Of a DNA stretch of 64,000 nt, positions 27,528 through 35,957 are shown one piece after another. This DNA is from Mycolicibacterium austroafricanum (GTDB lineage: Bacteria; Actinomycetota; Actinomycetes; Mycobacteriales; Mycobacteriaceae), in the NCBI RefSeq assembly GCF_000612725.1, contig NZ_HG964456.1, positions 248,001 through 312,000 on the forward strand, written 5' to 3'. The notes under the pieces are model-generated. The model saw nothing but the letters and a program-made list of their open reading frames with translations. It had not been told where the DNA came from and made no database searches. The number at the start of each line of letters is the position of its first letter. Positions within the stretch are counted from its first letter, which is position 1. A program made the translations under genes and the position numbers.

Positions 27528-29159
27528 ATGCAAAGCACAATGCAAAATGTTCCGCTCACGGTGTCGGCGATCGTCCAGCATGCGGCAGCCATACACGGTG
27601 ACAGCGAGGTCGTCACTCCGACCGGAAATGGATATCGGAGAACGCCTTACCGCATTGTGCTGGCGCGAGTGGCTCGCCTTGCCAATGCGCTGCGCAGTCT
27701 TGGCGTCACGGCAGACCAACGCGTGGCCACCTTCCAGTGGAGCAACCAGGAACATCTGGAGGCCTACTGTGCGATTCCCTCCATGGGCGCGGTCCTGCAC
27801 ACGCTCAACATTCGTTTGGCCCCAGAGCAACTGGCGTACATCGCCAATCACGCGAGCGATCAGATCGTCCTAGTCGACGCTTCGGTTGCCCCGTTGTTGG
27901 CGCGCGCGCTCCCAGCGATGGCGTCGGTGCACACCGTCATCGTCACCGGAGAGGGCGACCTTGCCCCGCTCCAGGGATGCGGGAAGACCGTTCTGCGTTA
28001 CGAGGAAGTGCTTGCCGGCCAAGAAGAATCATTTGACTGGCCTGAGCTCGACGAGCTGTCCGCCGCGGCCATGTGTTATACGAGCGGTACCACCGGAGAT
28101 CCCAAAGGCGTCGTCTACAGCCACCGTTCGACGTACCTTCACTCCCTGACCGCCTGCACAGCTAACGCTTTGTCAGTCAGCGAGGCCGACCGTGTGCTGG
28201 CCATCGTCCCAATGTTTCACGCCAATGCGTGGGGGCTTATTTACGCAGCGTTGATGTCCGGTGCGGATCTGGTACTGCCTGACCGGTATCTCCAAGCCGA
28301 ACCGTTGGTGTCGATCATCGAAGACACCAGACCGACCTTGGCCGGTGCAGTGCCGACGATCTGGAACGATGTCGACCGATATCTGGATTCGCACCCTGAG
28401 CGGGACATTTCTTCGTTACGGCTGGTCGCGTGCGGGGGGTCTGCTGTTCCGCTTTCGTTGATGCGGGCATTCGAAGAGAAGTACGACGTGCCCATTGTGC
28501 AGGCCTGGGGTATGACCGAAACCTCTCCGTTGGCGACCGTTGCACGTCCGGCTCACAGAGCCGACGCGACGCGGCGCTGGGAGCTGCGCGCATCCCAGGG
28601 CCGACCGATCTGCGGTGTCGAAATCCGGTTGCGGGACGACGACGGGAAAGACGTGCCGTGGGACGGGCAATCAGTTGGGGAGATCCAGGCGCGCGGTCCC
28701 TGGATCACCGGGTCCTATTTCGGAAACAACGATACGGAGAAGTTCGACGAAGGATGGCTGCGTACCGGTGATGTGGGCAAGATCGACGCCGAGGGCTATC
28801 TGACACTGACCGACCGCTCGAAAGACGTCATCAAGTCAGGTGGCGAATGGATCTCCTCGGTGGAGCTGGAAAACACGCTGATCGGCCACCCTGCCGTGTA
28901 CGAAGCGGCGGTAGTCGGCGTCGCGGACGATAAATGGCAGGAAAGGCCGTTGGCGCTTGTCGTCGTCCACCCCGGAACCGACGTTGACATTGACCAACTC
29001 CGATCGTTCCTTGCGGACAAAGTCGCCAAATGGTGGATTCCCGAGCGATGGAGCTTCGTGTCCGATATTCCGAGGACGAGCGTCGGAAAGTACGACAAAA
29101 AGGTCATCCGTGCGCGCCACTCTGCCGGCGAATACCTCATCGAAATCGAAACGTCATAA
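27528..29159 (+). CDS. Fatty-acyl-CoA ligase (AMP-forming, AlkK-like)
   Basis: 543 residues. Complete ANL motifs: YTSGTTGDPKG, WGMTETSP, WLRTGDVG, DRSKDVIKSGGEWIS, and catalytic Lys in SVGKYDKK. Layout matches medium/long-chain ligases such as AlkK rather than the ligase at 8550, so the two act on different acids. Starts 14 bases after the transglutaminase gene, in the same operon. It would activate the acid left after P450 oxidation or ester cleavage. Confidence 0.92.
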   Translation: MQSTMQNVPLTVSAIVQHAAAIHGDSEVVTPTGNGYRRTPYRIVLARVARLANALRSLGVTADQRVATFQWSNQEHLEAYCAIPSMGAVLHTLNIRLAPEQLAYIANHASDQIVLVDASVAPLLARALPAMASVHTVIVTGEGDLAPLQGCGKTVLRYEEVLAGQEESFDWPELDELSAAAMCYTSGTTGDPKGVVYSHRSTYLHSLTACTANALSVSEADRVLAIVPMFHANAWGLIYAALMSGADLVLPDRYLQAEPLVSIIEDTRPTLAGAVPTIWNDVDRYLDSHPERDISSLRLVACGGSAVPLSLMRAFEEKYDVPIVQAWGMTETSPLATVARPAHRADATRRWELRASQGRPICGVEIRLRDDDGKDVPWDGQSVGEIQARGPWITGSYFGNNDTEKFDEGWLRTGDVGKIDAEGYLTLTDRSKDVIKSGGEWISSVELENTLIGHPAVYEAAVVGVADDKWQERPLALVVVHPGTDVDIDQLRSFLADKVAKWWIPERWSFVSDIPRTSVGKYDKKVIRARHSAGEYLIEIETS

Positions 29160-29197
29160 CGTCAAATCCCTGGAATTCCAACAGTCGGAAGGTAATC

Positions 29198-30343
29198 ATG
29201 TCCTCACCAATCTCTCCCTGGATGAATGCCGAATTACTCGAGCTTCGTGACCTCGCTGCGAAGTTCTTCTCGGCCGAATTGGCGCCGCATGCGAACCGCT
29301 TTGCAGACCAGCACCACGTCGACCGAGAACTGTGGAACCGAGCAGGCGAGCTGGGCCTGCTCTGCATGTCTATACCTGAGGAATACGGCGGAGGCGGTGG
29401 CACTTTCGCGCACGAAGCGGTCGTGCTTGAAGAGCAGGCCCGCATAGGTGACAGCTCATGGGGCGCGGGACTGCACAGCGGAATCGTCGCCCACTACATC
29501 CTGCAGTACGCGACTGAAGAGCTGCGCGCGCAGTGGCTTCCCAAGATGGCGTCCGGTGAAATGATCGGGGCGATCGCCATGACAGAACCGGGGACCGGGT
29601 CCGATCTGCAGAGCGTCAAGACAAAAGCCCTCCTGGACGGTGACGAGTACGTGATCACCGGCTCCAAGACTTTCATCACCAACGGCCAACAGGCCGACCT
29701 CATCATCGTTGTTGCCAAGACAGATCCGAGCCAGGGCGCTGCGGGCATCTCTTTGATCGTTGTCGAGGCTGACCGGGCGGGATTCCGGCGCGGCAAGGTT
29801 CTCGACAAAATCGGCCAGCGCGGCCAGGACACCTCCGAGTTGTTCTTCGATGAAGTGAGAGTTCCGCGCTCGCATCTACTGGGCCAGTCTGAGGGACAGG
29901 GCTTCATTCAGCTGATGACGCAGCTGCCACAAGAGCGACTCATCGTCGCGGTGGGGGCTGTCGCAGCGATGGAACTTGCCCTGGAGCAGACGCTCAAGTA
30001 CACGCGTGAGCGGGAGGCGTTCGGTCGGCCTGTCTTTGGCTTTCAGAACACCAAGTTCACGCTGGCTGAAGCCGCGACAGAAACGCGCATCGCACGAGTG
30101 TTCCTCGACTACTGCATCGACCTGCACCTTGCGGGTCAACTCGACGTGCAGACCGTCGCCATGGCGAAGTGGTGGACCACTGAGCGAGCGATGAAGGTAC
30201 TCGATGACTGTATGCAGCTTCACGGCGGATATGGCTACATGACCGAGTACCCCATCTCGAGGTTGTGGGTGGATCAGCGCGTGCAAAAAATCTATGCCGG
30301 CACGAACGAGGTGATGAAGGAAATCATCTCGCGTTCCCTATGA
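29198..30343 (+). CDS. Acyl-CoA dehydrogenase (long-chain type)
   Basis: 381 residues from ATG 29198 with GGAAGG upstream; the longer open frame overlaps the ligase and is not used. FAD segment AMTEPGTGSDLQ, QLHGGYGYMTEYP, IYAGTNEVM. The MCAD catalytic Glu position is Ala (YAGT), while LPQERL supplies the helix-G Glu of long-chain and isovaleryl enzymes. It performs the first beta-oxidation step on the CoA ester from the preceding ligase. Confidence 0.92.
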   Translation: MSSPISPWMNAELLELRDLAAKFFSAELAPHANRFADQHHVDRELWNRAGELGLLCMSIPEEYGGGGGTFAHEAVVLEEQARIGDSSWGAGLHSGIVAHYILQYATEELRAQWLPKMASGEMIGAIAMTEPGTGSDLQSVKTKALLDGDEYVITGSKTFITNGQQADLIIVVAKTDPSQGAAGISLIVVEADRAGFRRGKVLDKIGQRGQDTSELFFDEVRVPRSHLLGQSEGQGFIQLMTQLPQERLIVAVGAVAAMELALEQTLKYTREREAFGRPVFGFQNTKFTLAEAATETRIARVFLDYCIDLHLAGQLDVQTVAMAKWWTTERAMKVLDDCMQLHGGYGYMTEYPISRLWVDQRVQKIYAGTNEVMKEIISRSL

Positions 30344-30392
30344 CTCAGAGGAGTTGCCGCCCGCACGTTAGTCATCTAGAGGAGGAGGACTG

Positions 30393-31451
30393 ATGGCATC
30401 GATGGTGGTGCCGTATCGCCACGACATGGGCGGCCACTGCGGATCGGGGGCTCTTCGGGATTTGACCGAATGGGCCGGGATCCGTTGGGGTGATGACACC
30501 CCGGACGAAGGCATCGTGTTTGCTCTCGGCGGGGCCCTCGACTTCTCGTATGTTCGCTCGGCCCACCTACGTCCACCGATCTACCTCGTTGGACGCAGCG
30601 CGGACCTCGAAGACGAATACTTGACCCGGTTGGGCGCGCGCTTCGAGTGTCGTTCGACAGACGACCCCGATCTCGGGTGGAAATGGGTGACCGAACAGAT
30701 CGATGCCGGTACGCCGGTCATGGTGTGGACTGACATCGCCGAATTGCCCTATCTGAGAACGCGTCTGAGTATGAGCCGGCACGATGTCGTGATCGTAGGG
30801 TACGACGACGACGAGGAACTCGCCTTCGTGGTCGATAACGATCGCGATACACCTCAAGCCGTGCCTTACGAGAATCTACGGAAGGCGCGGGCATCGACGG
30901 GATTTCCCGTCCCCACGCGGCACACCACCTACGTAGTCGAGTGGCCCGGCGCGGCACCAGATCTCGGCAATGCTGCCCGGTCGGCCTTCCGTAGGTCCGC
31001 GGACGCGATGCAGGGTTCGTGTGTGAGCGCGCCGATCACCGAGGACTCCGATTGTGAAATTCAGGTGCGTGGGCTACCAGGGGTATCGACTTTTGTGGAG
31101 GATCTCAAGCGGTGGCCGAAGATCTTTGACGACGACACCCTCGACGGAGCCTTGTTTGCGCTGAGCGCCTTCATCGAAAAAGCCGGAACCGGAGGCGGTC
31201 TGTTCCGAGATCTGCAAGCACGTGGATGTCGGCGCGTCGCTGAAGAGTTGAGTTTCGAACCTGCGTTTAAAGCAGCGGAGGCTGCAAAGACCGCATCTGA
31301 GTTGTGGACCGCGGTTGCGCACGCCGCTTATGACCGCGGTGCAGATCCGCACCGAAGAGCGAGCGGCGCCGCGTCCGTGGCTGCGCAATTGCCGACAGCC
31401 GAACGTCGACTCGCGGAGGCGCTGAGGGAGGCAGGAGATCTACTCCTATGA
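30393..31451 (+). CDS. BtrH N-terminal/DUF4872-like cysteine-fold protein
   Basis: 352 residues, ATG preceded by AGGAGGAGG. N-terminal papain-like pattern as in BtrH: Cys16 in GGHCGSGALRDL, a His in SMSRHDVVIVGYDDD and a downstream Asp-Asn (VVDNDRD). A DUF4872-like helical C-terminus follows (about 230-350). BtrH transfers an acyl chain from a carrier protein to an aminoglycoside; homologues elsewhere are uncharacterised. Placement between an acyl-CoA dehydrogenase and an SCP2 protein suggests acyl transfer or thioester chemistry, but this is inference. Confidence 0.78.
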   Translation: MASMVVPYRHDMGGHCGSGALRDLTEWAGIRWGDDTPDEGIVFALGGALDFSYVRSAHLRPPIYLVGRSADLEDEYLTRLGARFECRSTDDPDLGWKWVTEQIDAGTPVMVWTDIAELPYLRTRLSMSRHDVVIVGYDDDEELAFVVDNDRDTPQAVPYENLRKARASTGFPVPTRHTTYVVEWPGAAPDLGNAARSAFRRSADAMQGSCVSAPITEDSDCEIQVRGLPGVSTFVEDLKRWPKIFDDDTLDGALFALSAFIEKAGTGGGLFRDLQARGCRRVAEELSFEPAFKAAEAAKTASELWTAVAHAAYDRGADPHRRASGAASVAAQLPTAERRLAEALREAGDLLL

Positions 31452-31542
31452 GTTCTGATTGCTTCGGAGCAAGCCGAACTGGTTGCGACCCAGCAGATTT
31501 ATTTGAGCGCTTTGAATTGTGTCATAAGAAGGGAGAATCACG

Positions 31543-31953
31543 ATGGCTGTCTTCGCTGATGCGGAAGAGGTTTACCGCTACCTCGCCGGCATCTTTCGAC
31601 GAGGTTTGGAGAACGAAGACCTTGCGAACAGACTTGCCGGGTCCGGGGTGGTGTTACGGATCCACTACACCGATCCGGATGCGGTACTAACCGTGGATAT
31701 GCCGGAGAAGGTCGTAGAGACCGGCGCGGACAGTGGCGTTACACCGAATGTCGAATTGTTCATGTCCGCGGATACCGGCAACAGGTTCTGGTTGGGGAAG
31801 GTGAACTTGACCATGGCGATGGCGAAAGGAACTGTACGAGCGAAAGGTCCTGTCACCAAACTGATCAAGCTCATACCGCAGGCAAAGAACCTCTTTCCGG
31901 AATACCGGGCAATCCTTGAGGCCGACAAGCGTCACGACCTGCTCAATGTGTGA
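31543..31953 (+). CDS. SCP2 sterol-binding-domain protein
   Basis: 136 residues, ATG with AAGGGAG upstream. Single SCP2 domain: strand pattern VVLRIHYTDPDAVLTVDM, then NRFWLGKVNLTMAMAKGTVRAKGPVTKLIKLIPQAKN in its usual shape. Such stand-alone domains bind fatty acyl or sterol ligands and may shuttle hydrophobic intermediates between pathway enzymes. 91 bases separate it from the BtrH-like gene. Confidence 0.85.
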   Translation: MAVFADAEEVYRYLAGIFRRGLENEDLANRLAGSGVVLRIHYTDPDAVLTVDMPEKVVETGADSGVTPNVELFMSADTGNRFWLGKVNLTMAMAKGTVRAKGPVTKLIKLIPQAKNLFPEYRAILEADKRHDLLNV

Positions 31954-32063
31954 TGTCGGTGCGGTACCGCGCCCGGGCACGGGTGAGCGGCGCGGGCCTC
32001 TGGGCGATGTGCCCGGAGATCATCCAGGACAGTTCGCGCGACCACCGTGCGCGGTCGGGATAA
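31953..32063 (+). CDS. Possible small coupled ORF (36 aa)
   Basis: The ATG at 31953 shares a base with the SCP2 stop (TGATG) and opens 36 codons rich in Arg (starting MSVRYRARARVSG). Coupling is the only evidence; there is no recognisable domain and the stretch may simply be the leader between the SCP2 and alcohol dehydrogenase genes. Confidence 0.25.
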   Translation: MSVRYRARARVSGAGLWAMCPEIIQDSSRDHRARSG

Positions 32064-32101
32064 CTACTCGAGAAGCGTAATTCGATAGAAGGGACTTCAA
32101 C

Positions 32102-33208
32102 ATGAAGACACGTGCGGCTGTTTTGTGGGGCTTGGAGCAGAAGTGGGAGGTCGAAGAAGTCGATTTGGATCCGCCAGGTCCCGGGGAGGTCCTCGTGCGG
32201 CTGGCGGCCACCGGCTTGTGCCATTCCGACGAACATCTGGTGACCGGCGACCTCCCGATCCCATTGCCGGTAGTGGGGGGTCATGAGGGTGCTGGCACAG
32301 TCGTGGAGTGCGGCGAAGGGGTTGAGGAACTGTCCGAAGGTGATTCTGTCATCTTGACCTTCCTTCCCTCGTGTGGGCGCTGCTCGTACTGCGCGCGCGG
32401 CATGGGCAATCTCTGTGAGTTGGGAGCGGCGCTCATGATGGGACCGCAGATCGACGGCACCTATCGCTTTCACGCACGAGGCGAGGACGTCGGGCAGATG
32501 TGTTTGCTCGGGACGTTTTCCGAGTACACAGTGGTGCCGCAGGCGTCCGTGGTCAAGATTGACGGCGGAATCCCCCTGGATCGGGCAGCCTTGATCGGTT
32601 GCGGCGTCACGACCGGTTACGGATCTGCGGTGCGGACTGGGGAGGTGCGCGCCGGGGACACCGTCGTGGTAGTGGGAGCGGGCGGAATCGGAATGAATGC
32701 GATTCAGGGCGCGCGAATCGCGGGAGCGCTGGCGATTGTGGCGGTCGATCCGGTGAAGTTCAAGCGAGAGCAAGCGAGCGGGTTCGGTGCGACGCACACC
32801 GCGGCCTCGATGGATGAAGCTTGGTCGCTGGTCAGCGATATGACGCTGGGCAAGCTGGCTGATGTCTGCATCCTCACCACCGATGTGGCTGAGGCCTCCT
32901 ACACCGCGGAAGCGCTGGCCTTGGTCGGAAAGCGCGGGCGCGTCGTGGTCACGGCCATCGGGCACCCCGACGACTCATCGATCTCAGGATCACTGCTTGA
33001 AATGACGCTTTACGAGAAGCAGATTCGTGGCGCTTTGTATGGCTCATCCAATGCGCCGCACGATATTCCGCGACTGGTCGAGCTGTACTCCGCTGGGTTG
33101 TTGAAGCTCGATGAATTGGTCACCCGCGAATACTCCCTCGACCAAATCAATGAGGGCTACGAGGATATGCGTTCAGGAAAAAACATCCGAGGGCTGGTCC
33201 GGTTCTGA
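32102..33208 (+). CDS. NDMA-dependent (Rxyl_3153-type) zinc alcohol dehydrogenase
   Basis: 368 residues, ATG with GAAGGGAC upstream. Catalytic zinc ligands in GLCHSDEH and GGHEGAG; structural-zinc cysteines in CGRCSYCARGMGNLC; Rossmann motif GAGGIGMN. The N-terminus MKTRAAVLWGLEQKWEVEEV and overall sequence follow the AdhD/Rxyl_3153 family, which holds NAD tightly and regenerates it through the peptide cofactor mycofactocin. It would oxidise an alcohol made by the P450. The mycofactocin genes themselves are not in this window. Confidence 0.9.
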   Translation: MKTRAAVLWGLEQKWEVEEVDLDPPGPGEVLVRLAATGLCHSDEHLVTGDLPIPLPVVGGHEGAGTVVECGEGVEELSEGDSVILTFLPSCGRCSYCARGMGNLCELGAALMMGPQIDGTYRFHARGEDVGQMCLLGTFSEYTVVPQASVVKIDGGIPLDRAALIGCGVTTGYGSAVRTGEVRAGDTVVVVGAGGIGMNAIQGARIAGALAIVAVDPVKFKREQASGFGATHTAASMDEAWSLVSDMTLGKLADVCILTTDVAEASYTAEALALVGKRGRVVVTAIGHPDDSSISGSLLEMTLYEKQIRGALYGSSNAPHDIPRLVELYSAGLLKLDELVTREYSLDQINEGYEDMRSGKNIRGLVRF

Positions 33209-33367
33209 AGAGCATCATGCCCACTGCTGGTCTTCATGTCCTTGCGTCGCTGCAGATCATGCGGCCGGGCCGCTTGGGTGGTTGGCGTCGCGTCCTTCTT
33301 TCCCGTCGTGAGGACGGCAAGCATCAGACACCTCATAGATCATTTATCAAATTCTCTGGAGGCTGAG

Positions 33368-34567
33368 ATGACGGACGCTGGCACGACCACGGCAAGCGGG
33401 GATGGGGCTGCTCGTTTCGCTATCGCCCCGGAGGTGTGGACCACGCCGGAGCGACGAGCGCTGAGCCAAATGGCGCGGTCTTTCGTGGAACGTGAAATCG
33501 CGCCGAAGCTAGCGGAATGGGAGCACGTGGGTGAGATTCCGCGCGACCTGCATCTCAATGCTGCCGAGGTGGGGCTTCTCGGAATCGGGTTCCCGGAAGA
33601 AGTCGGCGGCAGCGGCGGCAATGCGATTGACTCTGCACTGGTCACTGAGGCCATCCTGGCCGCAGGCGGGTCCACTGGCGTCTGCGCCGCCTTGTTCACC
33701 CATGGCATTGCCCTTCCCCACATTGCCGCCAATGGCTCCGACGCCCTGATTGAACGATATGTCCGTCCGACGCTCGCAGGAAAGATGATCGGCTCGCTGG
33801 GCGTTACCGAGCCTGGGGCAGGTTCAGATGTCGCGAATTTGCGCACACGCGCAGTGCGCGACGGCGACACCTACGTGGTCAACGGAGCAAAGACGTTCAT
33901 CACCAGCGGAGTTCGGGCGGACTTCGTTACTACGGCGGTACGCACCGGCGGACCGGGTTACGGTGGAGTTTCATTGCTCGTGATCGACAAGAATTCGCCT
34001 GGATTCGAAGTGTCCCGCCGGTTGGACAAGATGGGATGGCGATGTAGCGACACCGCCGAGTTGTCTTTCGTCGACGTTCGCGTACCGGCTGAGAACCTGG
34101 TGGGGGCAGCAAACAGCGGGTTTTTGCAGATCATGCAGCAATTTCAGGCTGAACGGCTCGGCATCGCCGTCCAGGCGTACGCGACGGCGGGTCGGGCTCT
34201 CGATCTCGCCAAGAGTTGGGCGCGGGAGCGTGAAACGTTCGGTAGACCCTTGACGGGGCGCCAGGTCATTCGCCATAAGCTCGCGGAGATGGCTCGACAG
34301 GTCGACGTGGCGTGCACCTATACCCGTGCGGTCATGCAGAGGTGGCTAGCGGGGGAGGATGTCGTTGCCGAGGTGTCGATGGCCAAGAACACCGCTGTGT
34401 ATGCGTGCGACTACGTGGTCAATGAGGCGGTTCAGATCTTTGGTGGGATGGGCTACATGCGTGAGTCTGAGATCGAGAGACACTACCGAGACTGCCGGAT
34501 TCTCGGAATAGGCGGCGGCACCAACGAAATCATGAATGAGATCATTGCCAAACGTATCGGACTCTAG
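33368..34567 (+). CDS. Acyl-CoA dehydrogenase
   Basis: 399 residues from ATG 33368 (GGAGG six bases upstream); the longer open frame has no better start. FAD segment GVTEPGAGSDVAN, IFGGMGYMRESE and GGGTNEIM near the C-terminus; helix-G Glu in QAERLG. A second dehydrogenase in the same operon as the one at 29198 suggests two rounds or two substrates of different chain length or branching. Last gene of the catabolic block; 159 bases separate it from the alcohol dehydrogenase. Confidence 0.92.
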   Translation: MTDAGTTTASGDGAARFAIAPEVWTTPERRALSQMARSFVEREIAPKLAEWEHVGEIPRDLHLNAAEVGLLGIGFPEEVGGSGGNAIDSALVTEAILAAGGSTGVCAALFTHGIALPHIAANGSDALIERYVRPTLAGKMIGSLGVTEPGAGSDVANLRTRAVRDGDTYVVNGAKTFITSGVRADFVTTAVRTGGPGYGGVSLLVIDKNSPGFEVSRRLDKMGWRCSDTAELSFVDVRVPAENLVGAANSGFLQIMQQFQAERLGIAVQAYATAGRALDLAKSWARERETFGRPLTGRQVIRHKLAEMARQVDVACTYTRAVMQRWLAGEDVVAEVSMAKNTAVYACDYVVNEAVQIFGGMGYMRESEIERHYRDCRILGIGGGTNEIMNEIIAKRIGL

Positions 34568-34916
34568 TTCTTGATACCAGTAAAGAAAGTTCTCACATCG
34601 CAGGTCAACGACGGTCAGGCGGCTGTTGGTCCAGCCTGCCGCTCGCGGCGTCTCGATGCGGCGAGGAGCGAGGGCAGCTGCGCTTCGTCGTGATGCCAGA
34701 GCTGTGGTGGCCTGCGACTTAGTTCCGGCGCCGGTCGTGGGTGCATGTGTGCGTGGCGGCGGACGGAGGGCGAAGCGCAGGGAGCGGCGCGGACGGGAGC
34801 GCCAGCGTACGGGAGCAGAGCGAGCGTAGCGAAGCCTGCAGGTAGCCGCCGTTCCTCGCAGATCCTGGCCTCCAGGATCTACGTCATAAGCTGCGAGGGG
34901 GCTGCGTCATGGTGCT
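34568..34916. other. Intergenic region at the left edge of the integrative element
   Basis: About 350 bases without a supported gene. It holds a degenerate run of GGAGCG/GAGCG/AGCGA words (about 34755-34835) and a perfect 9-base-arm hairpin (34860-34880). No copy of the tRNA-Leu 3' end longer than 8 bases was found; an 8-base match is at 34894-34901. The left boundary of the element is inferred to lie here. Confidence 0.5.
34860..34880. terminator. Short perfect hairpin
   Basis: Arms AGATCCTGG and CCAGGATCT with a three-base loop, lying 37 bases before the HD-domain gene. No U-run follows. It could be a terminator for the upstream dehydrogenase operon, a 5' leader hairpin of the HD gene, or a recombinase-site arm. 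Confidence 0.4.
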
Positions 34917-35474
34917 GTGGCTCGTAAGCTGGCGGCTGTGAGCGGGGTTCTGACGCAGCGTGCACGGCGCGAGACCGAGACGCGGCTGGCTGAGCAGCCG
35001 CGGCGGTTGGCGCATGTCCGGGGCGTCGCGGCGACTGCCGAGCGGTTGAGTCGGCGTTTCGATCCCCAGACAGCGGACTGTCTGGTCGCAGCGGCGTGGC
35101 TGCACGATATCGGTTACGCATCGTCGTTGCGCCGGACCGGGTTTCATCCGCTCGATGGAGCGGAGTACGTGCGAGCGGCCGGCTTCGGGGAGCTGGCCGC
35201 CTCCTTGGTGGCCTTTCATACCGGAGCGCACGCGGAGGCTGCCGAGCGGGGCTTGTCAGGCTTATCCGCGTTCAGTGATCCGCCCAGCGATTTCCTTGAT
35301 GTGCTGACTTTTTGCGATCTGACGACCGGACCTGACGGGGCGCCGATATCACCGCGCGATCGGTTACGCGACGTGCTGTCGCGTTATGGATCCGAGGACC
35401 CGGTGCACCGGGCGGTCGACGCGGGCCGCGACGAATTGTTGGCGGCCGTCCGGCGAGTACGCGACTGGCTATAA
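34917..35474 (+). CDS. HD-domain protein (AICE cargo)
   Basis: 185 residues from GTG 34917; a GTG seven codons later is an alternative. Metal-binding HD pattern: H33 in LAHVRGVA, H63-D64 in AAWLHDIGYA, and a later Asp in LTFCDLTTG. HD proteins hydrolyse phosphate esters, often of nucleotides. AICEs commonly carry an HD gene beside a Nudix gene; role in element maintenance or nucleotide signalling is not known. Confidence 0.82.
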   Translation: MARKLAAVSGVLTQRARRETETRLAEQPRRLAHVRGVAATAERLSRRFDPQTADCLVAAAWLHDIGYASSLRRTGFHPLDGAEYVRAAGFGELAASLVAFHTGAHAEAAERGLSGLSAFSDPPSDFLDVLTFCDLTTGPDGAPISPRDRLRDVLSRYGSEDPVHRAVDAGRDELLAAVRRVRDWL

Positions 35475-35484
35475 ACCCAGCCGG

Positions 35485-35952
35485 TTAGCCGAGGTAGGGG
35501 CCGTCGCGGTGTTGCAGGTAGTGCTCGATGCGCAGCCTCATCGACGGATGCATATCCAGGTTAGGGATCTCGTCGGGTGCAGTCCAGGCGATGTCCGTGC
35601 TTTCGTGGTCGATGGCAAGGGTGCCGCCGAGCACCGTGGTGGTGAACAGGAGCGAGAATTGCTGGCGGACTTCGCCATCGGTGAACGCGACCACGTGGCG
35701 GGGATTGGTGTAGACACCGACCAGACCCGTGACTTTGACGTCAAGCCCGGTTTCCTCTTTGACTTCCCGCACGGCGGTGTCGGCGATAGTTTCGCCGATG
35801 TCGTGGCCGCCGCCCGGTAGCGCCCACAGGGTGTTGTCGCGGCGTTTGATCAGCAGAATGCGACCGTGTTCGTCGGTGACGATGGCCGAGGCCGACGGAA
35901 CGACACTGTTGGGCGCCGGGGCGTTGGGGTCGTTGTAGTAGTCGGTGCGCAT
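35485..35952 (-). CDS. Nudix hydrolase
   Basis: 155 residues. Complete Nudix box GGGHDIGETIADTAVREV followed by KEETGL. It hydrolyses a nucleoside diphosphate linked to another group. In pSAM2 a Nudix protein (Pif) blocks redundant transfer between element-bearing cells, so an exclusion role is plausible. It converges with the HD gene and ends the operon read from the HTH regulator gene, 5 bases downstream of it. Confidence 0.9.
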   Translation of the reverse strand: MRTDYYNDPNAPAPNSVVPSASAIVTDEHGRILLIKRRDNTLWALPGGGHDIGETIADTAVREVKEETGLDVKVTGLVGVYTNPRHVVAFTDGEVRQQFSLLFTTTVLGGTLAIDHESTDIAWTAPDEIPNLDMHPSMRLRIEHYLQHRDGPYLG

Positions 35953-35957
35953 CGGGG

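Noticed and set aside
34755..34835. Run of GAGCG/AGCGA words as a CRISPR or iteron array
   Set aside because: Units are irregular in length and spacing with no conserved repeat-spacer pattern; more like degenerate low-complexity sequence.
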